Below, piece by piece: positions 44,712 through 53,444 of a stretch of DNA of 64,000 nt. Position 1 is the stretch's first letter; each line of letters opens with the position of its first letter. Position numbers and translations under genes: made by a program. This stretch comes from Exiguobacterium acetylicum DSM 20416 (GTDB lineage: Bacteria; Bacillota; Bacilli; Exiguobacteriales; Exiguobacteriaceae). Below the pieces are notes generated by a model. The model saw only the letters and a list, made by a program, of their open reading frames with translations. It was not told where the DNA came from and made no database searches. The DNA lies in assembly GCF_000702605.1 (NCBI RefSeq), contig NZ_JNIR01000001.1, forward strand, positions 2,408,501 through 2,472,500. Direction: 5' to 3'.

Positions 44712-45595
44712 GTCAAATTCGTCTTCAAGATAAATATGAAGCCATCCAATCATCGGTCGAGCAATTCGGTTATCCAATCATCGTCCTATGTCACCTCGCA
44801 AGTGTCTCGCGCGCTGCCTATTACAAGTGGTTACGTCGGATTGGTATACCGCAGAAACGTGAGACTGAGAATATGAAAATCATCGAAGAGATGAACGAGA
44901 TCCACCTTTCGGTGAAAGGAATCTATGGCTATCGCCGAATGACATTGAACCTGAAACGTCGTTTCGGAAGAAACGTTAACGCAAAGCGTGTCCGTCGCCT
45001 GATGCATGTCGCTGGTATTCACTGTGTCATACGTCGGAAACGTCCTTTGTATATTCGTAATCGTCCTCAACAGACCGCAGAGAACATTCTGAACCGTGAT
45101 TTCAACGCAGCAGAGCTGAATCAAAAATGGGTGACGGATGTCACGGAATTGAAGTACGGCGCCTCTCAGAAGGCATATTTGAGCGCTATTCTGGACCTAT
45201 ATGATGGATCCATCCGCGCCTTCGTTCTTAGGCACTCAAACAATAATCAACTCGTATTCGATACACTCGAACTCGCCCTTCAAGGTGCACCCGAAAGTCG
45301 TCCCTTGCTTCATAGTGATCGAGGATTCCAATATACGTCGCATACGTTTCGTCACATGACACGCGTGGCAGGCATCACACAAAGTATGTCTCGGGTTGGT
45401 AAATGTATTGATAACGGTCCGATGGAGTCTTTTGGGGGAGCGTTGAAGTGCGAAAGTTATTATCTACATAAGTTTGTGGAGTTCGACGAACTCCGACTCG
45501 CGATTCAGAAATATATTTACTTCTACAATGAAGAACGATATCAACAACGATTAAACGGCTTGGCTCCATTAGAATACAGAGCGCAAGCCGTTTGA
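44681..45595 (+). CDS. IS3-family transposase OrfB (DDE integrase domain), -1 frame
   Basis: 304 residues counted from the frameshift point. HTH_21-like segment SVKGIYGYRRMTLNLKRRFG, then the rve domain with DDE residues in KWVTDVTEL, LLHSDRGFQYTS and ESFGGALKCE. No good independent start codon is seen; the first ATG in frame is at 44873, inside the protein, so the OrfAB fusion is the likely transposase. Intact, hence the element may be active. Confidence 0.9.
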   Translation, partial: VRGDREEVTLSQIRLQDKYEAIQSSVEQFGYPIIVLCHLASVSRAAYYKWLRRIGIPQKRETENMKIIEEMNEIHLSVKGIYGYRRMTLNLKRRFGRNVNAKRVRRLMHVAGIHCVIRRKRPLYIRNRPQQTAENILNRDFNAAELNQKWVTDVTELKYGASQKAYLSAILDLYDGSIRAFVLRHSNNNQLVFDTLELALQGAPESRPLLHSDRGFQYTSHTFRHMTRVAGITQSMSRVGKCIDNGPMESFGGALKCESYYLHKFVEFDELRLAIQKYIYFYNEERYQQRLNGLAPLEYRAQAV

Positions 45596-45668
45596 AGGAT
45601 TTTTATTATTTGTCCTGTCTACTTGACAGGGAGCAGTTCACTTTCACTGATTGATGCGGATTTTTGTT

Positions 45669-46136
45669 TTACCGTTTCCACCATGCACGTTCGATTTCCC
45701 CCATCGTCACGTACGCTGGATCGATTTGTTTGGCCAACCGGTTCATTCGAGTGACGCCAAGACCGACTCCGCCGTTCCAGACAAGTAAGAGAACGAATAA
45801 ATAACCGGGAACATTTGGAATCGACAGCATGACGAAGGCGATGAGCCACGCCACGACATAACCGATGATCGTCAGACGAGCGACCTTCCGAACAGTCTGT
45901 TGATAGATACTTTGCGTTAAATAGGACTTCATGAGTCGTAGCCGAACGATTTCCCGAACGACTCCAATCCCGCAAAGACAGAAAAACAAGGTTTGTCCAA
46001 AAACGGATTCAACCGCTGGTAAAAACCAAGCAAGTACAGCGACAATCAATCCAGGGATTAAAAAGACATAGGTGACGATACGCACCGGTCGTTTCATTAC
46101 ATTCAGACGTGCTTGTCGCTCGAATAGGTGTTCCAC
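45669..46136 (-). CDS. Four-helix membrane protein, paralogue cluster member 3
   Basis: 155 residues, GTG start at 46134-46136 with GAAAGGA eight bases upstream. Four hydrophobic segments (about 22-42, 46-64, 90-110, 112-130). The C-terminus KQIDPAYVTMGEIERAWW matches RKIDPTYITEKEIHKAR and RDPDYISDVEVARF in the two genes upstream, showing common ancestry. Family not recognised. Overlaps the frameshifted gene upstream by 34 bases. The IS element lies 28 bp after its stop, so its terminator may have been displaced. Confidence 0.7.
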   Translation of the reverse strand: MEHLFERQARLNVMKRPVRIVTYVFLIPGLIVAVLAWFLPAVESVFGQTLFFCLCGIGVVREIVRLRLMKSYLTQSIYQQTVRKVARLTIIGYVVAWLIAFVMLSIPNVPGYLFVLLLVWNGGVGLGVTRMNRLAKQIDPAYVTMGEIERAWWKR

Positions 46137-46611
46137 TTCGATGTTCCTTTCTGTCTGACGAAGCGGGCTACCTCAACGTCACTGATATAATCCGGGTCAC
46201 GCGCCCCGTCGCGTCGGATGATCCATTCGCTGATGAAGTAAAGCGGTGTTAAAATCGCAAAAATTGCCACAAGCATCTGCCAGAACGGTTCCTCGATCGT
46301 CTGGATGATGACGATCGTCAAGATCGCGTACAGCAGGACGTGACTACCGATGCGTAGTAAAAATTGTCGACGGATCTGAGCTTTTGAGATATAGCCGTCT
46401 AAAATTTTTCGTTTTTTAGTTGATAGCGAAAATCGGAGCCGAGAAAAAGGGCTGGAATCGTCAAAATCAACAAGGGGATATCGGTCCACTCGATCAAGAT
46501 ACCAACTGTTATGAATAGAAGCACGTTCCAGTACCAGCGTGTGCCGAGCCACTCGACATCCCGGTACGCGAGCGCAAGTTTTTGTAGACGTTCTTCACGA
46601 GCCGTTTGCAT
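46103..46611 (-). pseudogene. Four-helix membrane protein, paralogue cluster member 2, frameshifted
   Basis: Two frames join to one protein of about 169 residues. The first begins MQTAREERLQKLALAYRD at 46609-46611 after AAAGGAGAAGG and stops as RYQLKNEKF; the second continues KKRKILDGYISKAQIRRQF to DPDYISDVEVARF. The break is at a run of six A (plus strand T6, 46412-46417); seven A would restore CTA AAA AAA CGA. The joined product has the same four-helix layout and C-terminal DPxYI motif as its neighbours. Phase variation, true decay and a homopolymer sequencing error are all possible. Confidence 0.75.
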
Positions 46612-46624
46612 AGTACCTTCTCCT

Positions 46625-47077
46625 TTAGCGGGCTTTGTGAATTTCTTTTTCCGTGATATACGTTGGATCAATCTTTCGTGAGACGAACTCTAACGTTTTT
46701 CGGCAGATCCAGTAGAACGGAATGACGACGATGACGAGACCGATCAAGAAAGATGTATTCGGGCGATCGACTGCCCAAACGATCAGACCAGCGAGTGCTC
46801 CGTATTGTAAGATACCGATCAACACATGCACGTGATAAAGCCGTCTTGCAGAAGTCTCTGATGTATATTCCGCAACAAGCGCGAACCGCTTGCGTTGTAC
46901 GAACATGTCGTAGCCAAAATACAATAACGGGACGATCATCGCGTAGATCGGTTTCTCGAGTGTGTTACTGAGCGCTAAGAATGCCGCAAGCATGACCCAC
47001 ATGCCGGTCTGTGTCTTTTGGTGCATCTCTTCGTATAGCGTCGCTAAGGCATCCGTTTGTGTATGTACGTGTTCCAT
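46625..47077 (-). CDS. Four-helix membrane protein, paralogue cluster member 1
   Basis: 150 residues from the ATG at 47075-47077, nine bases after GAGAGG; an ATG two codons earlier is also possible. Four hydrophobic segments (about 28-44, 46-60, 85-105, 112-130) and the C-terminal RKIDPTYITEKEIHKAR. First gene of the three-gene cluster, 13 bp before member 2. No family recognised; no catalytic motif seen. The shared cytoplasmic tail suggests a common partner or ligand. Confidence 0.7.
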   Translation of the reverse strand: MEHVHTQTDALATLYEEMHQKTQTGMWVMLAAFLALSNTLEKPIYAMIVPLLYFGYDMFVQRKRFALVAEYTSETSARRLYHVHVLIGILQYGALAGLIVWAVDRPNTSFLIGLVIVVIPFYWICRKTLEFVSRKIDPTYITEKEIHKAR

Positions 47078-47149
47078 GGTCATCCACCTCTCTATACTGT
47101 TATATACTTACATTTTACTGGATCGGTTTCATCTGTAGTACGAATTTCA

Positions 47150-47187
47150 AAAAAAAGGTGTCCTACCGCTTAGGGTAAGACATCTTC
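47150..47187 (-). terminator. Terminator of the 52-residue membrane protein gene
   Basis: Minus strand AGATGTCTTACC / GGTAGGACACCT stem with T7 tail, 9 bp after the stop at 47196. Confidence 0.75.
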
Positions 47188-47195
47188 CATGAAGA

Positions 47196-47354
47196 CTACG
47201 CACTGACCTGGATGATCAGATAGATGACGCTATAGGCAACAATCGCGAGCGGTATCATCGCGACACCGATCAGCCAGCCGTTTTTGTCACGGATACCAAG
47301 ATATAAGACGAGACACCCTACGATGAAGGCGATTAAGGTCGTGAACGGATTCAT
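47196..47354 (-). CDS. Small membrane protein, 52 residues
   Basis: ATG at 47352-47354 with AGGGGGAAC six bases upstream. The product begins MNPFTTLIAFIVGCLVLYLG, then a polar turn IRDKNGW and a second helix LIGVAMIPLAIVAYSVIYLI. Two membrane segments, no recognised family. Good start signal, hydrophobic content and own terminator make it a real gene more likely than not. It precedes the four-helix cluster on the same strand but is separated by the terminator. Confidence 0.65.
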   Translation of the reverse strand: MNPFTTLIAFIVGCLVLYLGIRDKNGWLIGVAMIPLAIVAYSVIYLIIQVSA

Positions 47355-47440
47355 GGTTGTTCCCCCTCTGACTTGTTTCTGTTCTTAAATTTCCCCCTCT
47401 TCTCGTCTCATAAACCCTTCAAGGCGCTTCGGCACGCAAG

Positions 47441-47471
47441 AAAAGCCAGACGGATACCCGCCTGACTTTAG
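47441..47471 (-). terminator. Terminator of the subtilase gene
   Basis: Minus strand AGTCAGGCGG / CCGTCTGGCT stem followed by TTTTCTT. Confidence 0.8.
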
Positions 47472-47482
47472 TCTATAGTTAC

Positions 47483-50400
47483 TTATTTTTTCGTGATGAC
47501 GACTGTTTTCGTAACAACGTGTCCACCGAGGTCCTTCAGTTTCAAGTTGTACGTGTTTTTCCCCTTCTTGAGCGTCACTTTTTTCGTGATTGTCTTTTTG
47601 AAGGCTTTCATCTCGTACGGCTCTTTGAACGTCCGGCGGTATTCCGCGCTACCATTGAAGTCAAAGCGTAATTCGCTGTAGTTATCGCGAAGAACGATCT
47701 TCATCTCGGCTGTTTTTGTTTTGCTTGAAACGGTTTTTGGTGCAGTGACGCGAATCGTCGGTAATTCTGTGTCGATGATGACTTGGCGACTGAACGCCAC
47801 ACGGTTTCCTTTACCATCGTACGCCTCGACTTTGAATGACTTGACGCCATCCGTCGTGTACGTCACGTCGTGGCTGAAGGCATAGTTTTGCTGGGCTGCA
47901 TCGAAACTTAATTTAACGGATTTTCCGTTGATCTTGAACGATTTGATGCCTGATTCATCAGAGACATGACCCGCGATGTTGATGACTTTTGATGTCGCAA
48001 GACCAAGTGCAACTGGTGTATCGATTTGAACGTTCGGTACCGCTTTATCGACACCTGTCGTGTTGACGTCTTTTTTCACACTGTTTCCAGCATAATCCTT
48101 CACAACAAAGGCAATCTTCGCGCGCTCTGGAAGATCCGTCAACGTGTACGCTTTTTCTGTTGCTGCAAGTGGTTGTTTCAAGACACTCTTACCATTGACG
48201 AGGATATCGTATGACGCGACACCTGTTCCTTGGTCACCTGCTGTCCACGAGAGCGTTGATTTCGACGCATCCCACTTCACAGTTGCAGCTGGTTTTTTCG
48301 TATCGATATAGACTGGGAAGAGATTCGACTGCCATTTTGCATTCGGATAATCGATCACGGATTTGACTTTGTAGTAGTAAAGACCATCCTTGACCGGTTT
48401 CCCGTTGATCGTTCCGTCCCAAGCAGCGCTTGTGACTGGTGTGTATCCGTCCTCTGAACCGCTATCGTAGTAGTTCTTGACGACGTCCGTTTGCGTATCG
48501 AGCTTCTGAAGCGTTGCTTTGTTACGGTCAAGAATCGAGTACTCGACTTTTTTCGCATTACGGAGGAACGAGATGATCGGGAATGCTTCATCTGCGCTAC
48601 CATCGTTGTTTGGTGAGAACGATACTTTGTTCGCGACGACATCGCCAGCAGCGTTTGCGCCGAGGAATTCGAAGTTATCCTTCACTTCTGTCGCTAGACC
48701 TGTCAAACCATAGAACGTGTTGTCTTCATCGTACAATGGTGCGTCTAGAATCGGCGCTTGATCCCATTTCCCTTTGAAGCCAACGTAAGGAACCGTCAAT
48801 TCTGGATTCTTACTCTTCGTATCGATCAAACGGACGAATCCTTCGACGAAGTAGCCGTTCTCAAAGACTTGTTCGAGCGGAAGTTCGTTTGCCCAGTCCG
48901 TTGTATCCTTTAGATCGACCGATACACTGACTTTCGTTGAACTCTTCGGATTAATCGAGACCGAGCTTGCTTTCTTCGAGCCAACTGCGAATGAGATCGG
49001 ATATGTGCCCTTGTTCGCGTCCACCGTACCGATCGTTCCCTTTTTAAAGATTCCGTTTGCTTCGAGGAAGTTCGATCCTTCTGCGCCGAGATCCGATTGA
49101 ACCGTTCCGGCTAACTTATACGTCACTTTTTCACTGCTGTAGTTTTTCAAATCAAGTGTGAACGTGAACTTCTCGCCGACTTCCTTCAAGGATGCCTTAC
49201 CTTCACCCGACTTCGTCTCTGTGACGACGACTGGCGTCTTCATGGCAGCACGAAGATCCATCAGTCCAGCTCCCTCACGACGTGGGGAGTAGAAGTTGCC
49301 TGTTTTTAGCTGCGCATTGTATTTTCCTTGATCGAGTTGTGGACGCGACGTGTTCATCAAGATGTTCTTCGCGAGTTTGACGCGTGTCGCACCGTCGACT
49401 TTGAAGTCCTTCGCGATCCGTTGCATGACGAGTGCCGTTCCACCAGCGACGTGTGGTGCCGCCATCGATGTCCCACTCATGACGCCATACTCGTTATCGT
49501 TGAGCGTCGAGTAGATTTTTCCACCTGGTGCCGTGATTTCTGGCTTGAAGTCAAGACTTGGTGTGACACCCCATGACGTGAAGTCAGACATTTGTCCTGC
49601 GACCGGGTTATCGGCTGAGACTGCTTTTCCGTCGAACGTGACAGCGATTGCTTTGCCTTCTTTTGCTTTTGCTTCGAGGTTGTTTCCGTCTTCGATGCTG
49701 AGTGTGACGAGTGGAATCGTTGGGTTATTGAGCGCCATGCTGACGTAATCCCCGTGATCGACTTTACCACGGACGATGACACCTGCTGCGCCTTGTTTTT
49801 GAGCTTCTGCTTGAATCATGCCATAGTTAAAATCACCCGTCCGAACGACGAAAACGACTTTCCCTTTGACATCTTTGCCTTCGTAGTTCGAAGCTTGACC
49901 GTCACCGACATAGACGACATCCTTCTTCTCTTTATCGAAGACGGCAATCGGATTCGGTGAATCTTGTTTTTGGTATGCCAAATAACCAGCATCCTGACCG
50001 TCGATCGTCAGTGCCATGCCTTCGAGTGTCAATTTCGTATTTTCGAGTGATGCGACTTGGAGTGCTTGGCTTGTTAAACCTGGGGCACCGACGACACCGA
50101 TATCCGGGTTCGCTGTGTACGGGTTACCTGCACCATGACCTGCGAATGCCGAGTTACCAGCAGAAATCGCACACAAGATGCCGTTGTTCATCGCGTTGAC
50201 GATTGCGCGTTGTTCTGGATCATCTGCATTGACGAACGATGCCGTCGAACCGAGACTCATGTTGATGACATCGGCTCCGAGTGCAATCGCATCATCGATC
50301 GCTTTAATGTAGATATCGCTGAATGTCGATGGCATTCCTGGATCGTTTCCGAAGACTTTCATCGCGAGGAGCTGTGTTTCCGGCGCGACCCCTTTGATGC

Positions 50401-51229
50401 CACCGTTTGCTTCATCGCCGTTTGCTCCGACCGTACCCGCGACGTGCATACCGTGCATCGATGCGCCCGCACCTAAATCACGGATTTCGCTATCGTGATC
50501 GGCATAGTTATAGCCATACGGTACTTTTTCCGTGAAGTACTTTCCTTTTAAGCCTTTTGTTTCTTTCGCACTATCGACTTTTGAAGAAGTCAAATCGATC
50601 TTCGTCTCTGGGCTCAAGACCATGTCCTTATGCGACGGATCGATTCCTGTATCGATGACGGCAACGATCGTTCCTTCCCCTTTAAAACCATAGTCTTGCC
50701 ATGTTTCCTTCGCATTGACCATGTCCTTGCTGTACAGCATGTCTGGCTTTGCACCTTTAGCAACTTCCGGACGCGCGTATTCATGGGCGATATGTACGCT
50801 CTTGACGCCGTTAAGTTGTTTTATGTCTTCGATATCGCCGAACTTGACTTCACCACTGAATCCGTTGATGACGGTCGTGAAGCTCTCCTTATATGTAACG
50901 GGAATCGATTTTTTAGCGATGGCTGACTTGACTGATTTTTGAACGCTGACGAGGCGATCTTTAATCGACTCTTTTTCGGCATTGCTCAATGTGCTATACC
51001 GCTTGTTTTGAGCCTGGGCGATTTGAATCGCCGGCTTCTCTTCCATCTCGATGACGACACGGACTTTATCCGATTGTTTGTAGTTCTTCTCTTGCCCCGA
51101 TTTCTTCAGTGAGAGCGCTTGCGGTTTTTGACCCGTTGCTTTGTCTTGCGACGACAGTGCACCTTGCGCACTGACTAGATTGGAAGACGTCATTAAGACG
51201 GCTGCCATAAGTGCAATCTTCTTCTTCAT
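47483..51229 (-). CDS. vpr: Secreted S8 subtilisin-like protease, Vpr-like
   Basis: 1248 residues from the ATG at 51227-51229 (MKKKIALMAAVLMTSSNLVSAQG), after a GGGGA box. Signal peptide about 1-21; I9 propeptide about 55-152; S8 domain about 178-600 with Asp193 (VIDTGID), His259 (MHGMHVAG) and Ser588 (SGTSMAAPH). A PA domain is inserted at about 420-530. Then an Fn3-like domain about 665-800, and Ig-like/FnIII segments to the end (DRNKATLQKLDTQ, NGKPVKDGLYYYKV, and two similar blocks KVINIAGHVSDESGIKSF and TAEMKIVLRDNYSELRF). No LPXTG motif, so released or loosely wall-bound. The usual HGTH is HGMH here. Single gene. Confidence 0.9.
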   Translation of the reverse strand: MKKKIALMAAVLMTSSNLVSAQGALSSQDKATGQKPQALSLKKSGQEKNYKQSDKVRVVIEMEEKPAIQIAQAQNKRYSTLSNAEKESIKDRLVSVQKSVKSAIAKKSIPVTYKESFTTVINGFSGEVKFGDIEDIKQLNGVKSVHIAHEYARPEVAKGAKPDMLYSKDMVNAKETWQDYGFKGEGTIVAVIDTGIDPSHKDMVLSPETKIDLTSSKVDSAKETKGLKGKYFTEKVPYGYNYADHDSEIRDLGAGASMHGMHVAGTVGANGDEANGGIKGVAPETQLLAMKVFGNDPGMPSTFSDIYIKAIDDAIALGADVINMSLGSTASFVNADDPEQRAIVNAMNNGILCAISAGNSAFAGHGAGNPYTANPDIGVVGAPGLTSQALQVASLENTKLTLEGMALTIDGQDAGYLAYQKQDSPNPIAVFDKEKKDVVYVGDGQASNYEGKDVKGKVVFVVRTGDFNYGMIQAEAQKQGAAGVIVRGKVDHGDYVSMALNNPTIPLVTLSIEDGNNLEAKAKEGKAIAVTFDGKAVSADNPVAGQMSDFTSWGVTPSLDFKPEITAPGGKIYSTLNDNEYGVMSGTSMAAPHVAGGTALVMQRIAKDFKVDGATRVKLAKNILMNTSRPQLDQGKYNAQLKTGNFYSPRREGAGLMDLRAAMKTPVVVTETKSGEGKASLKEVGEKFTFTLDLKNYSSEKVTYKLAGTVQSDLGAEGSNFLEANGIFKKGTIGTVDANKGTYPISFAVGSKKASSVSINPKSSTKVSVSVDLKDTTDWANELPLEQVFENGYFVEGFVRLIDTKSKNPELTVPYVGFKGKWDQAPILDAPLYDEDNTFYGLTGLATEVKDNFEFLGANAAGDVVANKVSFSPNNDGSADEAFPIISFLRNAKKVEYSILDRNKATLQKLDTQTDVVKNYYDSGSEDGYTPVTSAAWDGTINGKPVKDGLYYYKVKSVIDYPNAKWQSNLFPVYIDTKKPAATVKWDASKSTLSWTAGDQGTGVASYDILVNGKSVLKQPLAATEKAYTLTDLPERAKIAFVVKDYAGNSVKKDVNTTGVDKAVPNVQIDTPVALGLATSKVINIAGHVSDESGIKSFKINGKSVKLSFDAAQQNYAFSHDVTYTTDGVKSFKVEAYDGKGNRVAFSRQVIIDTELPTIRVTAPKTVSSKTKTAEMKIVLRDNYSELRFDFNGSAEYRRTFKEPYEMKAFKKTITKKVTLKKGKNTYNLKLKDLGGHVVTKTVVITKK

Positions 51230-51411
51230 GCGTTCGTTTTCCCCTTTTCTGTAAAACCATAGTAGTACTACTGATAAAACAGTTAAACGAAAATTCTGTA
51301 TATTTAGTTTAATGAATTTAATGGAAATAAACAATTTATATTTGTCTATTTTTTTAATTTATTTGTTTTACATGACATTTTATATTTGTAAGGAATTTAA
51401 CTGGGAGTAAA

Positions 51412-51442
51412 ATAAAAACTCCTCGACGCTTCGAGGAGTTAG
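51412..51442 (-). terminator. Terminator of the tRNA-Ala transcript
   Basis: Minus strand AACTCCTCGA / TCGAGGAGTT with AGCG loop and T-run, just after the tRNA 3' end. Confidence 0.87.
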
Positions 51443-51453
51443 ATATTTGGTAT

Positions 51454-51529
51454 TGGTGGAGACTATCGGGATCGAACCGACGACCTTTTGGCTGCCAGCC
51501 AAACGCTCTCCCAGCTGAGCTAAGCCCCC
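51454..51529 (-). tRNA. tRNA-Ala (GGC anticodon)
   Basis: 76 nt with encoded CCA. Cloverleaf on the minus strand: acceptor GGGGGCT / AGTCTCC (with G-T pairs), D stem GCTC/GAGC, anticodon stem TTTGG/CCAAA around CTGGCAG (anticodon GGC), T arm GTCGG-TTCGATC-CCGAT. Reads codon GCC. Confidence 0.95.
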
Positions 51530-51633
51530 ATGAATTATCTTTAGTATACGCATCACTAACTGCTTTATCAATATAAAAAGAACGCTTTCCTAAAAAAGAA
51601 TCCCTTCCAAAATCGTCGGAAGGAATTCACGAT

Positions 51634-52413
51634 TCATTTATTCAATTCACGCATCAAGTCCGCCTGTCGTTCAAGCTCTGCCTGTTGCTCGAGGATCAAG
51701 ACCTTTTTGTACGTCCGCGCAGAAATCAAGATGCTGATTTCATAGAGAACGAACAATGGAACCGAGATCATCAAGTGTGACGTCACGTCCGGCGGTGCGA
51801 TCAATGCCGCAACGACGAACAGCGCAAAGTACGCATATTTCCGATTCTTTCGCATGAAATATGGCGTCACGAGACCAAGACGTGTCAGGAACATCGTCAC
51901 GACCGGCAATTGGAACAGAAGACCGAACGGCATCGTCAACCGGATTAAGAAACTGAAGTAGTTCTCGACTCCGATGACTTGTTCGATTCCGAGCTCTTTC
52001 CCGAGATCCGTTGAGACTTCAAGCAAGAAGGGAAGCAACCAGAAATACGAGAAGGCTACGCCAGCCAAAAACAGAAAGAAGATGACCGGAATATACGTCA
52101 ATGTCGCTTTTTGCTCCTTGTCATAAAGTCCTGGTCGGACGAATGCCCAGAGTTGATACATCCAGAACGGTGACGCTAAAATCAGCGCAATGATGAACGC
52201 AAGATTCAAATACAACATTAAAGGATCGGCGACGTTGAAGGCATTCAAACCGATGCCGAGCTCTTTTAAGTCCGCTTGCAAGAAGCGAACGAGCGGTCGG
52301 ACGAGCGGAAATGCGACAGCGAACAGGACGACGACGATGATAAGCGACCAGACGATCCGCTTGCGCAGTTCGTCAAGGTGCGACGTCATGCTTTGCTCTT
52401 GATCAACCGTCAT
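51634..52413 (-). CDS. tatC: Twin-arginine translocase subunit TatC
   Basis: 259 residues, six TM helices. Signature MTSHLDELRKRIVWSLI at the N-terminus with the signal-binding Glu, and FRFxxP-like PFGLLFQLPVVTMFLTRLGLVT. Recognises folded proteins with a twin-Arg signal. Starts seven bases after the tatA stop; box AGAAGTGA. The order rex-tatA-tatC matches B. subtilis rex-tatAy-tatCy. Confidence 0.95.
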   Translation of the reverse strand: MTVDQEQSMTSHLDELRKRIVWSLIIVVVLFAVAFPLVRPLVRFLQADLKELGIGLNAFNVADPLMLYLNLAFIIALILASPFWMYQLWAFVRPGLYDKEQKATLTYIPVIFFLFLAGVAFSYFWLLPFLLEVSTDLGKELGIEQVIGVENYFSFLIRLTMPFGLLFQLPVVTMFLTRLGLVTPYFMRKNRKYAYFALFVVAALIAPPDVTSHLMISVPLFVLYEISILISARTYKKVLILEQQAELERQADLMRELNK

Positions 52414-52420
52414 GATTCAA

Positions 52421-52618
52421 TCACTTCTCTTTCGGTTCGTCCTTTTTATCGTCGTCCATGATGCCGTTCGTAGCATTCTTGAACTCTTTCAATGTCTGAC
52501 CCGCAGCGCGTCCGAATTCTGGTAACTTCTTCGGTCCGAAGATGATCAACGCGACGACCGCGATTAATCCGATGCTCGCTGGTCCGATACCTAGTGTGAG
52601 CGGGATAAGGTTTTCCAT
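52421..52618 (-). CDS. tatA: Twin-arginine translocase subunit TatA
   Basis: 65 residues: one N-terminal TM helix ([17 protein letters not shown]), hinge [13 protein letters not shown], amphipathic helix [10 protein letters not shown] and an acidic-basic tail ([11 protein letters not shown]). Its ATG overlaps the rex stop by one base (TAATG). GAAGGAGTG box. Forms the minimal TatA-TatC pore with the next gene. Confidence 0.95.
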   Translation of the reverse strand: MENLIPLTLGIGPASIGLIAVVALIIFGPKKLPEFGRAAGQTLKEFKNATNGIMDDDKKDEPKEK

Positions 52619-53277
52619 TATGATTTCACTCCTTCAGCTGATTGCGAATAATGCTTCATGAAATAAACTAACGACTGCAACTCGATCGATAAATCGATGT
52701 GATGGACCCGGACGCTCGCTGGCACGTTCAACCGCGCTGGCGTAAAGTTCAGGATGCCTGTCACACCATACTCGACTAACTCATCCGCTACTGACTGTGC
52801 GAACTGCGATGGAACCGTCAAGATGGCAACATCGACCTGATTCGCTTCGATTTGTTCTTTCATGTCCGAAACATGATAGATTGGAACGTCATGCGTCGTT
52901 GTTCCGACCTTCTCTTCGTCCGCATCAAACGCAACGACTATCCGAGTACTATTATTCTTTAAAAAGTTATAATTTGCAAACGCTGTTCCGAGATGACCGA
53001 CCCCGATTAAGGCAACATTCGTCACCTCATCTTGATTCAAGGTTTTGCGGAAAAACGTTAAGAGATGTTGAACGTTATATCCATACCCCTTCTTCCCTAA
53101 TGCCCCAAAGTAGGAAAAATCGCGACGAATCGTTGCTGAATCAACCTTCACCGCCTCGCTTAACTCAGCAGAAGAGACGCGGAGCTTGCCTGAATTGTAT
53201 AAACTTTGGATGAAGCGATAATATAGCGGCAACCGTTTTGCTGTCGCTTGTGGAATTTTTGTGTCTGGTCCATTCAT
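52618..53277 (-). CDS. rex: Redox-sensing transcriptional repressor Rex
   Basis: 219 residues from the ATG at 53275-53277, eight bases after GGGGGA. N-terminal winged helix ([51 protein letters not shown]) and a Rossmann NADH/NAD+ sensor ([16 protein letters not shown]). Represses fermentation and respiration genes when NADH is low. First gene of rex-tatA-tatC. A loose TTGTAAA...TTCACAT sequence lies upstream but does not fit the Rex operator spacing. Confidence 0.96.
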   Translation of the reverse strand: MNGPDTKIPQATAKRLPLYYRFIQSLYNSGKLRVSSAELSEAVKVDSATIRRDFSYFGALGKKGYGYNVQHLLTFFRKTLNQDEVTNVALIGVGHLGTAFANYNFLKNNSTRIVVAFDADEEKVGTTTHDVPIYHVSDMKEQIEANQVDVAILTVPSQFAQSVADELVEYGVTGILNFTPARLNVPASVRVHHIDLSIELQSLVYFMKHYSQSAEGVKS

Positions 53278-53444
53278 CCTGCAGTTCCCCCTTCGGCCAC
53301 ATCCATCGTGGCACCCAAATCTTTGCAAAAAGCTTTCTACTCTCCTTGATTGTAAACCACTTCACATAGAGTCACAAATAATATATTCCGCAGGACCTCG
53401 CGCTTTTGTTCGTGATAGACTAAAGGGTGGAAGGATGGATGGAA

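Larger units (their letters stand above)
43961..45640 (+). mobile_element. IS3-family insertion sequence (IS150-like), complete
   Basis: 1680 bp. The 40-bp ends are inverted repeats matching at 30 positions (left TGATATGCTCCCC, right end on the other strand TGAACTGCTCCCT, both followed by AAGTAGACAG), with TG...CA termini. Two overlapping frames, orfA and orfB, give a DDE transposase through -1 frameshifting. No matching target duplication is visible at the flanks (ATC against CTT), so it may be old or have recombined. Confidence 0.9.

Noticed and set aside
53350-53380. TTGTAAA...TTCACAT upstream of rex as an autoregulatory Rex operator
   Set aside because: The half-sites are separated by four bases, not six, and the outer bases do not match the TTGTGAA-N6-TTCACAA consensus.
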